From: JANJWP01 sp964482035
GTDB lineage: Bacteria > Patescibacteriota > Gracilibacteria > BD1-5 > UBA2023
Direction of reading: 5' to 3'
Assembly (NCBI GenBank): GCA_964482035.1
Contig: CAYZVC010000002.1
Span: 62,001-126,000 of the forward strand
DNA: 64,000 nucleotides
A program made the position numbers and the translations under genes. How positions within the stretch are numbered: the stretch's first letter is position 1; each line of letters starts with the position of its first letter. This document shows positions 1 to 8,916 of this stretch, piece by piece. The notes beneath the pieces were generated by a model. It did no database searches and was not told where the DNA came from. It saw only the letters and a program-made list of their open reading frames with translations.

Positions 1-1
1 G

Positions 2-511
2 GCTTCGAATTCGAAAAACCGCATCGAGAAACGCCTTTCCAACCTCGATTACGCGCCGTTCGTTTTCAACGGCCAAACCTACGCGTCCATCGAAGGGTTC
101 TGGCAGGGGCTCAAGTTTCCGGAAGGGTCCGAAATGCGCGCCCAAGTGGCGGCGATGTCGGGCTTGCGTTCAAAAATGATCGGCGACACGGCTGAAAAAT
201 CCGAAACTTTCCAGTATTTGGACGAAACGTACCACGTGGGCCTCGCGAGACACCAAAGCCTCATGAAGCTCGCACTCCGGGCGAAGTTCGCCCAAAATCC
301 CGATTGCCTGCAGTTGCTTCTCGCCACGGGCGATGCCGAAATCATCCACGAACCCAAAATGAAAGACGGAACCCCGTATCCTGATTCGACTACGATCCCG
401 GCGGCGGTTTTCTCGCGCTTTCTCATGGAAATCCGCGACGAATTCAGGAAGTCGGCGAAGGAGGTGGCCGGGGATGTGGCGGAGAGGGTTTTGGAAACCC
501 TTGGCGAGTAA
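2..511 (+). CDS. NADAR (YbiA-like, DUF1768) domain protein, 5' end cut by window
   Basis: The open frame is already running at the window edge, so the start lies outside. The visible 169 residues have the layout of NADAR proteins: an aromatic-rich segment (FVFNGQTYASIEGFWQGLKF), an arginine/glycine segment ending in MSGLRSKM, and a helical KFAQNPDCLQLLLATGDAEI block like the family's KFxQN...LLxTGD signature. Family members are linked to ADP-ribose or riboflavin-intermediate chemistry; the exact substrate cannot be read here. It ends in TAA, one base before the next start codon, so the two are probably co-transcribed. No in-frame UGA is present in the visible part. The family assignment rests on motif recall. 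Confidence 0.6.
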   Translation, partial: ASNSKNRIEKRLSNLDYAPFVFNGQTYASIEGFWQGLKFPEGSEMRAQVAAMSGLRSKMIGDTAEKSETFQYLDETYHVGLARHQSLMKLALRAKFAQNPDCLQLLLATGDAEIIHEPKMKDGTPYPDSTTIPAAVFSRFLMEIRDEFRKSAKEVAGDVAERVLETLGE

Positions 512-512
512 T

Positions 513-1229
513 ATGGGAATCTTGCGGAAACTTTTAGGAACCGATGTCGGCCCTTCGGTTCTTCCATTCGCCGATTTCAACGTCGAAGTCGACCGTAAGC
601 GCGTAAAAACGCTCCGTATCATGGTGTATCCGGGCACTGGGCGCGTTCGGGTGTCGGCGCCGATGCGGGCGACGGACGCGGCGGTCAAAGCCTTCGTAGG
701 GCTGAAAATCGACTGGATTCGCAAGCATCTCTCCCGCGGGGCGGCGAAACCGAAAGTCCTGCCGCACGAATACGTCTCTGGCGAGACGCATTTTTTCTTG
801 GGCGAACCGTACCGTCTCGAAATCGAAGAATCCGCAAAACCGCGGGCCTTTTTGTGCGACGGATGCTTGGTGTTGGGGGTTCCAGCATGAAGCGGAAAAG
901 ACTTCCGCGAGGCGCTCCTTGCGGAATTTTACCGCGCCGAGCTCAAAAAAATCCTCCCCGCGATGATGATTCGTAGGGAGGCTCAGATGGGCGTGAAAGC
1001 CACCGAATGGCGGGTGCGGAAGATGAAGACCAAATGGGGAACCTGCAACGTCCGCGACAAACGCGTGTGGTTCAGTACCGAATTGGCCAAGAAGCCGGCC
1101 GAGTTCGTGGAATACGTGGTCGTGCACGAACTCTGACACCTCATCGAACGCGGCCACGGCCCGAAATTCAAGGCCTTGATGGACAGGTTTTGCCCGGGGT
1201 GGAGGGAGGTGAAAGGGCGGGGTGGATAA
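513..1229 (+). CDS. YgjP-like (DUF45/M48-type) zinc metallopeptidase with two UGA-glycine codons
   Basis: A 238-residue protein once UGA is read as glycine at 888-890 and 1134-1136. The C-terminal half has the YgjP/DUF45 signature: KTKWGTCN, then VVVHEL-G-HLIERGHGPKF, a zinc HExxH motif with a third ligand His downstream. The second UGA encodes the fourth position of HExxH, where relatives carry a small residue such as Ala or Cys, so glycine fits and tryptophan does not. The start at 513 follows the previous stop directly and has no Shine-Dalgarno site. The gene ends in TAA at 1227. Read with the standard code it would be cut into two fragments. The peptidase substrate is unknown. Confidence 0.8.
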
Positions 1230-1301
1230 TGCCGCTCCATTGATCTTTAATTAAAAAAGCCTATCCTTGGCCGGATGGCTTATTTTTAAGAATTCTTACG
1301 A

Positions 1302-3224
1302 ATGTCTTCTTCCTCGCCAATCCACTCGATTCTGAATTCCGCACAGTACAAAACTTTCCACGTTCCCCCGTACCAACGAGACTATTCTTGGGACAAGAAG
1401 CAGTTCGATGAACTTTTCGAGGATATTCAAGACTTGGAGATAGCCGAAGGCAACAAATTACTGAACAAGCACTTCATCTGACTGCTCGTACTCATACGTC
1501 GCGAGGGAGAGGCGGGACATTATGATGTGGTTGATTGACAACAGCGCCTCACTACGGTCATGATTCTATTGGCCGTAATCAGGGATTATTTCGTTGTCAT
1601 CAGGAACGGGCTGACCAATGAAGAATCCGTTCAGCTTTTCGAAAGGATATCGAATAGGATAGCCCAAATTAATAATCTCATCTTTATTGACTCGGCAGAG
1701 GACGTGAAACAGAGACGTTTCATTCCTAACGAGAATGACAATGAGTATTTTGAGATGGTGACGTTTAATTTGGACGGTGAAAATGCAAATTTGCCAAATC
1801 CGGACGTTCGAACGACGCAATATCGGCAATCTTTCCAAACGAAATCCCCCTGGGATATTAAGTATGAATATGCTAGAGAGCGGTGTGATGGAAGAGTTTT
1901 ACGTGGAAAAAAAGCCTTCAAGGCCTACGAGAATTTCTTTAAATCGCTTTGAGAAGAATTGTCCCGAAAGGAGTTGGCAAAGGATAAGATCGGATATCTC
2001 GAATCCATGAAACTAAGAGTGGAACAGTGATTGGAAGTTATGATATTTGCATCAGAAAATGACTCTGACGCATTTAATCTTTTCGAAACCTTGAACGATC
2101 GCTGACTGGAGTTGGCGTCCATCGATTTGGTTCGTAATAAAATTTTACAAACTCTTTCCAGTTCTAGACGCAGGGAAGCGGCAAATTTGCTCGACGAGAC
2201 ATTTGGTACTGACGGGGTATTGTTTTGAGTGAATCCGAACTCTTTTCTCAAATATTACTACTCGTCCAGAAAGAGTTACATAACGAAATCCGAACTTTAT
2301 CCCAAGTGGAAGAAATGGATTGACGACCTGAAGGATGATGAGAGGGGTATTTTAGACTTACTTGGGGATATAAAGTTCGCCGGAGAGTCATACTCTTATT
2401 TTAAGAACAACCGCCATCCCGACGGAAGGCTCGCGGAACTTTTTGTAATTCTAGACAAGACGCAATCAATACAGTGGCATTCTGTCGGATTTCCTATCAT
2501 GAAAATCATTGATAAGTTCAATGGTAATTCGGATATTCGGAAAAAAGCTTACGATTTGTTTTGGCTCTTGGCCAATATAACTATTCGCTTCATCCTGAAG
2601 GAAGAACGTTTCAATCATCTCGAAAAAGAGTTTCCAAAATTGGCACAACGTCTCGATCGAGCTTTTTCTGACTGATTTTCAGCTGAAGATGTTTTGAATG
2701 CGATGAGATCGGTGGGCGACCAGCTCGAATCGTTAATGAATGAGAAAGTGCCTGATTTCGAGGGCGAGGAAATTACGAACCTAATTAGTAGGGATTATGG
2801 AAACAATCTCGCTTCCGCCCTGTTACGCCTATACTACGCAGTGAATATCAATGCCCACGGGGATTATAGTGGCGAACTGACATTGGAACACGTCTGTCCT
2901 GAGTCGCATACAAAACATTGGTCGTCCCACAATGGGTTCATTAACGAAATTAAATACCGATTATGAAACATGTTACTCGTCAGTCCGGAATTTAACCCAC
3001 ACTTGGGCAACAAGTCCTTTGCAATCAAGAAATGAGAATACAGGCGCGTCCGTGTAAAAGATATTCCTGACGAGGACGTCAATTACGTTAACGTAGAAAC
3101 CCAGGAAGACTGGAACGCGGCCTTCATAGCCGAAAGAAGCGAACGACTACTTAGGTGAAGCATGGGATGAGCGCTTTGAATCGTAGCGATCCTTAATGAA
3201 AAGAAACTGCCATTCGCAGACTAA
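1302..3224 (+). CDS. GmrSD-like DUF262/DUF1524 protein (type IV restriction candidate), 12 UGA-glycine codons
   Basis: A 640-residue protein with a DUF262 (ParB/Srx-like) N-terminus: VPPYQRDYSWDKKQFDELF near residue 25, HFIGLLVL, then DVVDGQQRLTT and, further on, AFNLFETLNDRGLELASIDL. The glycines of HFIG, DGQQR and NDRG are UGA (1479, 1536, 2103), which is the best proof of the code in this window. The C-terminal third has a DUF1524-like HNH motif (LTLEHVCPES...W). GmrSD proteins combine these domains to cut modified DNA, so a defence role is likely. Base composition is clearly more AT-rich than the neighbours and UGA is used twelve times, suggesting transfer from a lower-GC relative with the same code. 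Stop is TAA at 3222. Confidence 0.85.
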
Positions 3225-3231
3225 CGGGCAT

Positions 3232-3915
3232 CTACCTCCGCCTATAATGCCCAATAATCTCGTACTCGAACAGGATATCCTCGAGTAACGTTCCCCGTCC
3301 GGAATTGCTGAAAATCAGGGGAATCCCGGTTTTCGAATTCGCGCGGTCGCTCACGATGCCGACATGGGTCTGGTTCCGCGGGAAATTCCACGTCACGATA
3401 TCGCCCGGCAGGTAATCCGCCGGGTTTTTCGTGATTTCTTTCGACCACCCCTTCCGGTCGAAATACGTCATGAGGTTCGGCACCCTGCGGTGGTCGATGT
3501 TCGAATCCGGTGCCGAAAGTCCGTACTTGGTGGGGTATTTCGAAAAATTCGCCTTCATGTCGGCGTTCACCTCGGCCTGCAGGTCAATGCCGATTCCCCG
3601 GAACGCCCGGATGGCCACGTCGGTGCAAACTCCCCGGTCCTGCGGCACGTCGCCCATGGGGAAGTCGAGCTTGCGGTACGCGGGGTCGTAATAGAGCGTC
3701 ACGCCGATTTGCGCGTACGCTCCGCTGAGGAATTCCGCCGTTTTCGCGTCGGTGGGGACAGTGCGGTATTCCGGCGTTTCTTCGAGAAGCTTTTCGCGTA
3801 CTTCGGCAGGCGTGGGCTCCACGTAGCCGGTCTCGCGCCCGATGGGGAGCGCTCAGTAAACGGCGCTCAAAACCGCCGCTATCGCGACGAGCGGATGGAT
3901 TTTGGGATTGGGCAT
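3232..3915 (-). CDS. DUF1287 family exported protein
   Basis: 227 residues. The core has the DUF1287 signature: GVTLYYDPAYRKLDFPMGDV, GVCTDVAIRAFRGIGIDLQ, and NIDHRRVPNL, followed by an NlpC-like PGDIVTWN...HVGIV segment, so a papain-like cell-wall or secreted hydrolase fold is plausible. The N-terminus is a hydrophobic signal-like segment (HPLVAIAAVLSAVYG) whose last glycine is UGA (3853-3855). I chose the ATG at 3915 because AAAGGA lies six bases upstream; an ATG at 3930 in the same frame is the alternative. It ends in TAG and converges on the DUF262 gene with only seven bases between stops. Substrate unknown. Confidence 0.75.
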
Positions 3916-3983
3916 TCGGAATCCTTTCATGCCCGCATTATGTCGACAATCGGCCGCGAATCCAATCCGTAAGGCGTAAAGAA

Positions 3984-4008
3984 AAAACCGCCCCATTGGA
4001 GCGGTTTT
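3984..4008. terminator. Hairpin AAAACCGC/GCGGTTTT between 4046 gene and DUF1287 gene
   Basis: An eight-base stem with T/A runs on both sides. On the minus strand it lies about 40 bases behind the UGA end of the 4046 gene and is followed by TTTTTTCTTT, as expected for a rho-independent terminator. Confidence 0.75.
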
Positions 4009-4045
4009 CGATTCGGCGACCGAAGTCTTGCCGAACTGGCGCCTC

Positions 4046-4438
4046 TCAGGCGTCAGGGTCGGGGAATGCCGACGTGATCCAGTCGATTTTCCGGATTTCC
4101 AGCGAAGCGGTGGGTCCGTCTTCGCCGTTGGACGTTTCGAGTACGGACATGACCGCCAGTACGGGATTTCGATTGGCCTTTTTTCTCGGTTTGCCGTTGG
4201 CTTTCCGGAAAGGGTCGACCGCGATCCTGATTTCCTGACGCTTCCCCGGGATTTCTTCGTTCACGGCGTGCAGATGGTACGGAAATTCGTCCCCGTTCAC
4301 CCGCATCGGACCGTACACGGCATATTCGCGACCGTCTCCGCCCGGAAGCCGGAACGGCGTTTTTTTGTTCATGCAGTCGACGAGATAGCATGACAGTACG
4401 AGGTCGCTTCCTTTCGATTTCTTTGCCTTGCGGGACAT
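4046..4438 (-). CDS. Hypothetical protein, Shine-Dalgarno class, ends in UGA
   Basis: 130 residues, unrecognised; starts with a basic segment (MSRKAKKSKG) and contains a plain alpha/beta-like sequence without membrane segment. The start is set by a perfect AAGGAGG six bases upstream, behind a TTGACA-N16-TATAAA promoter. The stop is UGA. If UGA were glycine here the frame would run through the terminator hairpin to a TAA at 3938, adding 36 low-quality residues, so I take UGA as the intended stop. No internal UGA occurs. Confidence 0.65.
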   Translation of the reverse strand: MSRKAKKSKGSDLVLSCYLVDCMNKKTPFRLPGGDGREYAVYGPMRVNGDEFPYHLHAVNEEIPGKRQEIRIAVDPFRKANGKPRKKANRNPVLAVMSVLETSNGEDGPTASLEIRKIDWITSAFPDPDA

Positions 4439-4482
4439 CTGTTTCCTCCTTCGTTTTGGTTTTCCGCAAATCGCGTATCGGA

Positions 4483-4510
4483 TTTATACGCAACGAATCA
4501 CCGTTGTCAA
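4483..4510 (-). promoter_or_regulatory. Promoter of the 4438 gene
   Basis: TTGACA and TATAAA separated by 16 bases on the minus strand, upstream of a strong Shine-Dalgarno site. Confidence 0.75.
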
Positions 4511-4530
4511 TAATCCGGTCGGAGGTACGC

Positions 4531-5907
4531 CTATCCGATAGCGGACGCGTACGTCCAAGCGAGGCCCGCCGCTCCGAGAATCGCGGAGAGCGCGAACGAC
4601 GCCAAGACCGCCCTGCCGAACGCCTTTTCGCCGAAACGGTAGGCGATGGTCGCTTTGACGAAATTGTTCGATACCACCGCGATGAGAATGACCGTAGACG
4701 CTACTGCCGCCGGAATTCCGCCGTCGGTGAACTTGCCCGCCATGTCGAGACTGATGGCGTCGACGTCGGCCAATCCCGAGAGCGCGCCGATACCGTAGTA
4801 GAGGATTTGCGGGTCGAAAGTGTCCTTGTACGAAACGCCCACGGCCGATGCGAACTTGATGAGCACGACGAATCCCGCGAACTTGATGGCCGGAAGCACG
4901 CTGAACGGGCTTTCGAGTTTTTCTTCGACGTGCACGTCTTTCTTTTTGGAATTGCGGTTCTTGAGCAGCAGATACGCCGAAGCCGCCGCGAGACCCAAGA
5001 ACATGAGGCCTGCCGGCACGATGACGGTACCGGTGAGCGGCGCCGCGACGAAGAGCACGATGGCGACCACGCGTACGAGCATGATCGACGAGGCCGCGAG
5101 GGTCGCGACCGCGTACGATTCGGAGTTTTTCACGTCTTCCTTGCTGCGGGCGGTCATCGCCGCCGTTACCGCCGTGGAAGAAACGAGTCCGCCCACCGCT
5201 CCCGAGGCGAGGATTCCGCCCTTGGCGCCCATGGCTTTCGAAAGGATGTAGCCGGCGAACTCGACGCTCGACATGACTACTACGAAGAACCAGATCGAGT
5301 GGGGATTGAAAAAGTCCATCGTCCAGATCCTGGAAGGGACCGAGAACGAAATCCCCAGTGCCGCGGCGGCTTCGGCGAAGGAGAATTTGGAATCGGGGAG
5401 GATCGGCAACACGACGAACGCGACGACCGCGAACTTCATGGCGTTTTGGAATTCGTCGCGGCTGATTTTCGACCGGAGCGACCGAAAGCCGTCTTTGGCC
5501 GACAAAAGCGCCATGATGCCGATGGTCGACGTTACGGCGAGCGCGTACTGCTCGAGCGCGACGATCGCCCCGATGAGGTAGATGGCGAAGGCCGCGTATT
5601 CGCTCGTGACGCCCACGTTGTCTTTTTTAAAGGCCGCGTACGCATGGGAAAGCCCGATGAGCACGGCCGTGGTCGCCATGCCCATGAGCATGAGCGAATG
5701 CCCGCCGTATTGGTTGTCCAAATACGAAGCGAGGGCTCAGAAAAACCCGATGAGCGCATACGACCGGATGCCGCCGAAACCTTCGAAAGGCCCGGTGTTT
5801 TCCTCGTGTCCTTTCGAACTCGCGGCGTGCGTCATTTCGCGTTCGATTCCGACGAGGGCGCCCAGCGCCGCGGCTACGAGCAGAGTGTAGAACGAATGGA
5901 TGTCCAT
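4531..5907 (-). CDS. MgtC/SapB N-terminus with DUF4010-type C-terminus, inner-membrane protein
   Basis: 458 residues with about a dozen hydrophobic segments. Residues 10-60 match the MgtC/SapB core (LVAAALGALVGIERE ... GGIRSYALIGFFGAL), and the remainder resembles the DUF4010 membrane domain (SSTAVTAAMTARSKED, GLADVDAISLDMA, ATIAYRFGEKAFGR). The glycine in LIGFF-G-AL is UGA (5737-5739), joining two parts a standard reading would separate. Related proteins are putative transporters or regulators; the substrate is not known. The start at 5907 (MDIHSF) has no Shine-Dalgarno site. Ends in TAG. It appears to be transcribed alone. Confidence 0.8.
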
Positions 5908-5960
5908 GCTATGGAAGGGTAAGCGGTTCGACGCATGATACGCGCTTGATTTAAAAAACA

Positions 5961-5982
5961 ATCCCCCGTGAATTCGGGGGAT
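5961..5982 (-). terminator. Terminator of the 6013-6258 lipoprotein gene
   Basis: ATCCCCCG / CGGGGGAT stem followed on the minus strand by TGTTTTTT. Confidence 0.8.
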
Positions 5983-6012
5983 CGGCGCTTCGGGAAGGCA
6001 CGAACCAGAAAC

Positions 6013-6258
6013 CTATTTCTTCTGAGGTCTCGATTCGTACCGTTCGTCGACGATGACTTTGGCTCCGTGTCCGGGCGTCGTGACGACGTACGTGTCACGG
6101 TAAGCCGGCCGTCCGGGGCCCGCGTAAGTCGAATAGCTCGTGTACGGTCCGGTCCGTTCCGCCCCGTCGTATCCCGAGGTGGAAGTGGAAGGAACCATAA
6201 CGGTACATCCGGCCAACGCGAAGGCCATCATAAGCGCGGCAAAAGTAAGGCGTCCCAT
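6013..6258 (-). CDS. Small predicted lipoprotein, Shine-Dalgarno class
   Basis: 81 residues. The N-terminus MGRLTFAALMMAFALAGC is a short signal peptide with a lipobox (LAGC), so the mature protein should be lipid-anchored; the rest is a Ser/Thr/Tyr/Gly-rich tail without recognised domain. The start is fixed by AAAAGGAGG seven bases upstream. A longer frame in the same register upstream is rejected because it would lie before the Shine-Dalgarno site. Ends in TAG and is followed by a strong terminator. No internal UGA. Confidence 0.75.
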   Translation of the reverse strand: MGRLTFAALMMAFALAGCTVMVPSTSTSGYDGAERTGPYTSYSTYAGPGRPAYRDTYVVTTPGHGAKVIVDERYESRPQKK

Positions 6259-6295
6259 GGCTTCCTCCTTTTTTAAAAGCGGTGGCGACATGCAT

Positions 6296-6337
6296 AGGAT
6301 ACCCCGTTTTCGATAATGTCAAGAGTGCGTTAACGCA
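6296..6337 (-). promoter_or_regulatory. Promoter with adjacent palindrome, lipoprotein gene
   Basis: On the minus strand TTGACA (6317-6322), 15 bases, TATCCT (6296-6301). Directly upstream of the -35 lies the perfect palindrome TGCGTTAACGCA (6326-6337), an operator candidate. Confidence 0.6.
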
Positions 6338-6347
6338 TTCTTCATAA

Positions 6348-6376
6348 TAAAAAAAGACCGCCCCGGAGAGGGGCGG
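6348..6376 (-). terminator. Terminator of the 6397-6873 gene
   Basis: CCGCCCC/GGGGCGG stem followed by TCTTTTTTTATT on the minus strand, starting about 20 bases behind the UGA stop of that gene. Confidence 0.85.
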
Positions 6377-6396
6377 CGGAGGCGGGATACCAAGTC

Positions 6397-6873
6397 TCAT
6401 ACGGGCTCTGCCCGAACGGGAACGAAGAACGCCAGTACGTACTCGATGCTCATGCTGACGCCGTCGGCGTGGGGCAGCTGGATTTTGGCCGTCCACTTTT
6501 CGCCGCCGCGATCCACGCACATGCCGTTGTTTCTGGCAAGTTGCGCGACGCGTTCGTCCCCCTTCGGGAAGGCGATGACGAGGTCTTTCGCGCCGGAATT
6601 CCGGGCGGTGAGCATTGCCCGGGCGACGGCCGACTCGTCGATATCGGTTTCCCGATACGATTCGTGGACGCCGAAACGGGCATGGGCGGTGCCTTCGAGG
6701 TAGGTGATTTCGCAAACGGCGGCAAGCAGCCCGTCGGTATCGATGCCCAGGATATGGGTTCTGGCCAGGCCGTCCGGCAAGGGATGGGCTTCCGAGAGGA
6801 TCGAATCGATGGCGCTTTGGCGGAAGGCGACCTCTACCAGGGGCGCCTTGTGGAAAAACACGGCAGTTCGCAT
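6397..6873 (-). CDS. GNAT-like acetyltransferase fold protein, Shine-Dalgarno class, ends in UGA
   Basis: 158 residues. The second half (DESAVARAMLTARNSGAKDLVIAFP ... LARNNGM) follows the alpha-beta order of a degenerate GNAT domain and resembles the 8917-9594 protein, but the acetyl-CoA loop is not convincing, so the activity is uncertain. The start has GGAG seven bases upstream. The stop is UGA at 6397. Reading it as glycine would continue in frame, without any UAA or UAG, through the terminator and the next promoter into the lipoprotein gene. The UGA must therefore work as a stop or the two genes would be one. Confidence 0.6.
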   Translation of the reverse strand: MRTAVFFHKAPLVEVAFRQSAIDSILSEAHPLPDGLARTHILGIDTDGLLAAVCEITYLEGTAHARFGVHESYRETDIDESAVARAMLTARNSGAKDLVIAFPKGDERVAQLARNNGMCVDRGGEKWTAKIQLPHADGVSMSIEYVLAFFVPVRAEPV

Positions 6874-6941
6874 GTTGGTTCTCCATTGCGTGACGGCACA
6901 TGCCGTCCGGCGAAAGATATCGAAAAGCCCATTTTTAACAA

Positions 6942-7526
6942 CTATTTCGAAAAATCGCAACCCTTCTTGGAGTTGTAGAGTTTGGCGAAGCCTTCCGCGT
7001 CTCAGAAATCGGCGAAATCGGCGTAGTGCCGGTGGGTTTGTTCGAGTTTGATGGCGTATTTGATCGGGCACCAGTACCGTTCGGTGCGTCCGCCTATCTC
7101 GGTAGCGTACGAGAAAAGTCCGTTGACGTAGGAACAGTAGAGGCAATTGGCCTTTTCGATCCAGTTCAGGTAGCCGAGGAAGCGGCGGTCGAAAATGATA
7201 TGGTCGCCCCGCTTTACCCGTTCGATTCCGTAGAGCGGGAATGCCGTGTACTGGAACATCGTGAGGAAGAGGTCGAGCACGACCGCCGGTACGATCATGA
7301 CGTAGATGAACGGAGCGGAGAGGATGTTGCGGACCTCGGCGGAAAGAAGGTAGTGCGGAATGCTTTCGCGCAGACCTTTCTGGAGGTTTTTCGCTTTCTC
7401 CGAAAAGACGACTTTGCGGTTCTCGAACGCGTAGTCGTAGCGCTCCATGAGCGCGTCGTATTCGGCTTGGAGCTGTGATTTGAGCTCCTCCATCCGTTTG
7501 AGGATGTCGTTGATTTTGGAAGGCAT
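6942..7526 (-). CDS. Conserved membrane protein with CxYCSYxNG motif
   Basis: 194 residues. It begins with a charged coiled-coil-like helix, then SAPFIYVMIVPAVVLDLFLTMFQ, a membrane segment, and a conserved-looking C-terminal block (FDRRFLGYLNWIEKANCLYC, SYVNGL, EIGGRTERYWCPIKYA). I have seen this CxYC/WCPIK arrangement in uncharacterised bacterial membrane proteins; no function is known. UGA at 7002-7004 reads as glycine and adds GDAEGFAKLYNSKKGCDFSK before a TAG, extending the protein past the apparent standard stop. The start is 11 bases behind the prepilin stop, so it is probably the second gene of that operon. Confidence 0.7.
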
Positions 7527-7537
7527 GGGTCGGTTTC

Positions 7538-8812
7538 TTACGGGATTTCTTCTACGATATGGTTGTCGAACCAGAGTTCGTCACCGGTTTTCGGCGCATT
7601 GGAGCGGTAGAGTATGCACGTGGACGGTCCGGGTGCGGCGACCGTAATGGAGAGGCCGTTTCCGGAGGGGTCCGGCGCGTTCACATAGCCGGAAATTTTA
7701 GAAAATGCCGACGGGGAGATGGGCATGGCGTACGCGAGGCTTCCGAGCGGGGTTTTCGACCGGTCGGAGTTTACCCGGAAGCACGCGAACCGGACGAGGA
7801 GTTTTCCGCCGTCCACGGCCGCGTTCAGAGTGCCTTTAGTTTCGAAGGAAAGCCGGTATTTCTTCGTGGGATCGACGAAGGCGTACGCGTATTGGCCGTC
7901 TCCGCCTACGGAGTCGCGAATCCATTTCACATGGAGCGAAGAGTTGGAATTCGAGCCGGTCGACTTATCGATGTCGCAGGCCGCGGTAGGCAACCCGTCG
8001 ACGTAGTACGTATTGAATTCGTAGGGCATCGCTGTGGACGCGTTTTTAGAAACGCAGGTATTGATGGTCCAACCGGTGCTCGTCCTCACCATGTTTTCCA
8101 TCTGGGCGGTAACGCCTTCGTAGGATTCGTAGAGAAGGGTTCCGGTGTTCGAATATCCTTGGAGTTGCCGTAGGGGCGCTCCGTCGATGGCGAACAGGTA
8201 GTTGTTGGGGACTCCCGCACCGTACATCGCGGTTCACGAGAGATAATACGGAGTCGCTTCGAAGGCGTCCGGATTCTCGATTTCCCACCGGGGAATGAGG
8301 CTCCAGAGGCCCGGAACCGCCGAATTGGAACGCTTGGAGTCGTAATAGTTCAGTCCGTTGGATTCGTAGTTCCCCCTGGTTTTCACGACGGGGAGGTTGG
8401 GAACGGACGATTCGACTTGGGTTCCCACCTGGCCGAGTAGGAGCGCTCATCCGCTGCCGTTGGTAAGCAGTCCCACTACGTACGGTTTTCCCGTGGAGGG
8501 GTCTACCGGGAATTTTCCCAAATCGGAAAGCAGTCCCGGATAACCTCGTCATACCCAGACGGCGGTGTCCGAAGGCGCGTTCGCGAACGTGACGGGCTTG
8601 AGTTTCGACGTATTGACGCCGATACCCAATGACGATTGGTTGGAAATCGCCCTCCCTATGGCGGCGGTGTCGTGCTCGCGCGTCGCTTCGCGGGCGTCCT
8701 TTGAATATCCGCCCATGCTTACGAACCCCACGGTGGCCAGGATCGCGAGGACGGTGATGACGACGACGAGTTCCACGAGGGTGAATCCCCGGTTCCTACG
8801 AATGGGAAACAT
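7538..8812 (-). CDS. Type IV prepilin/pseudopilin-like protein, three UGA-glycine codons
   Basis: 424 residues. The N-terminus is a class III signal: basic leader, glycine cleavage site and FTLVELVVVITVLAILA, the start of the pilin helix with Glu5. Downstream lies a GspG-like DLGKFPVDPSTGKPYVVG loop, then a long beta-rich region with a carbohydrate-binding-like C-terminus (GDELWFDNHIVEEIP). UGA at 8549, 8447 and 8234 must be read through. Processing would need a prepilin peptidase not in this window. Starts at 8812 without a good Shine-Dalgarno site and ends in TAA. Likely exported and assembled or displayed at the cell surface. Confidence 0.8.
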
Positions 8813-8884
8813 TGTTTTCAGATTCGGATTTAAACGCTTTCCTAATGTTTGGCAGATGATAGAACCATTTTCGCCAATGTAAAG

Positions 8885-8912
8885 AAAACCCCTCCGGCAA
8901 GGGAGGGGTTTT
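8885..8912 (-). terminator. Terminator of the 8917-9594 acetyltransferase gene
   Basis: AAAACCCCTCC paired with GGAGGGGTTTT, T-run on the minus strand, only a few bases behind the UGA stop. Confidence 0.85.
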
Positions 8913-8916
8913 GCCG

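Noticed and set aside
1134..1538. UGA as tryptophan (table 4)
   Set aside because: DGQQR, NDRG and HExxH positions need glycine or a small residue; tryptophan there is not compatible with the families.
1302..3224. DUF262 gene as a decayed pseudogene with many stops
   Set aside because: All twelve interruptions are UGA, never UAA or UAG, and fall where the family has glycine; the frame is otherwise intact.
4390..5922. Long Arg/Glu-rich open frame antisense to the MgtC gene (and similar ones at 24710-26359, 32987-34684, 38494-42654, 56301-59204)
   Set aside because: Low-complexity charged translations opposite strong genes; a by-product of GC-rich codon use.
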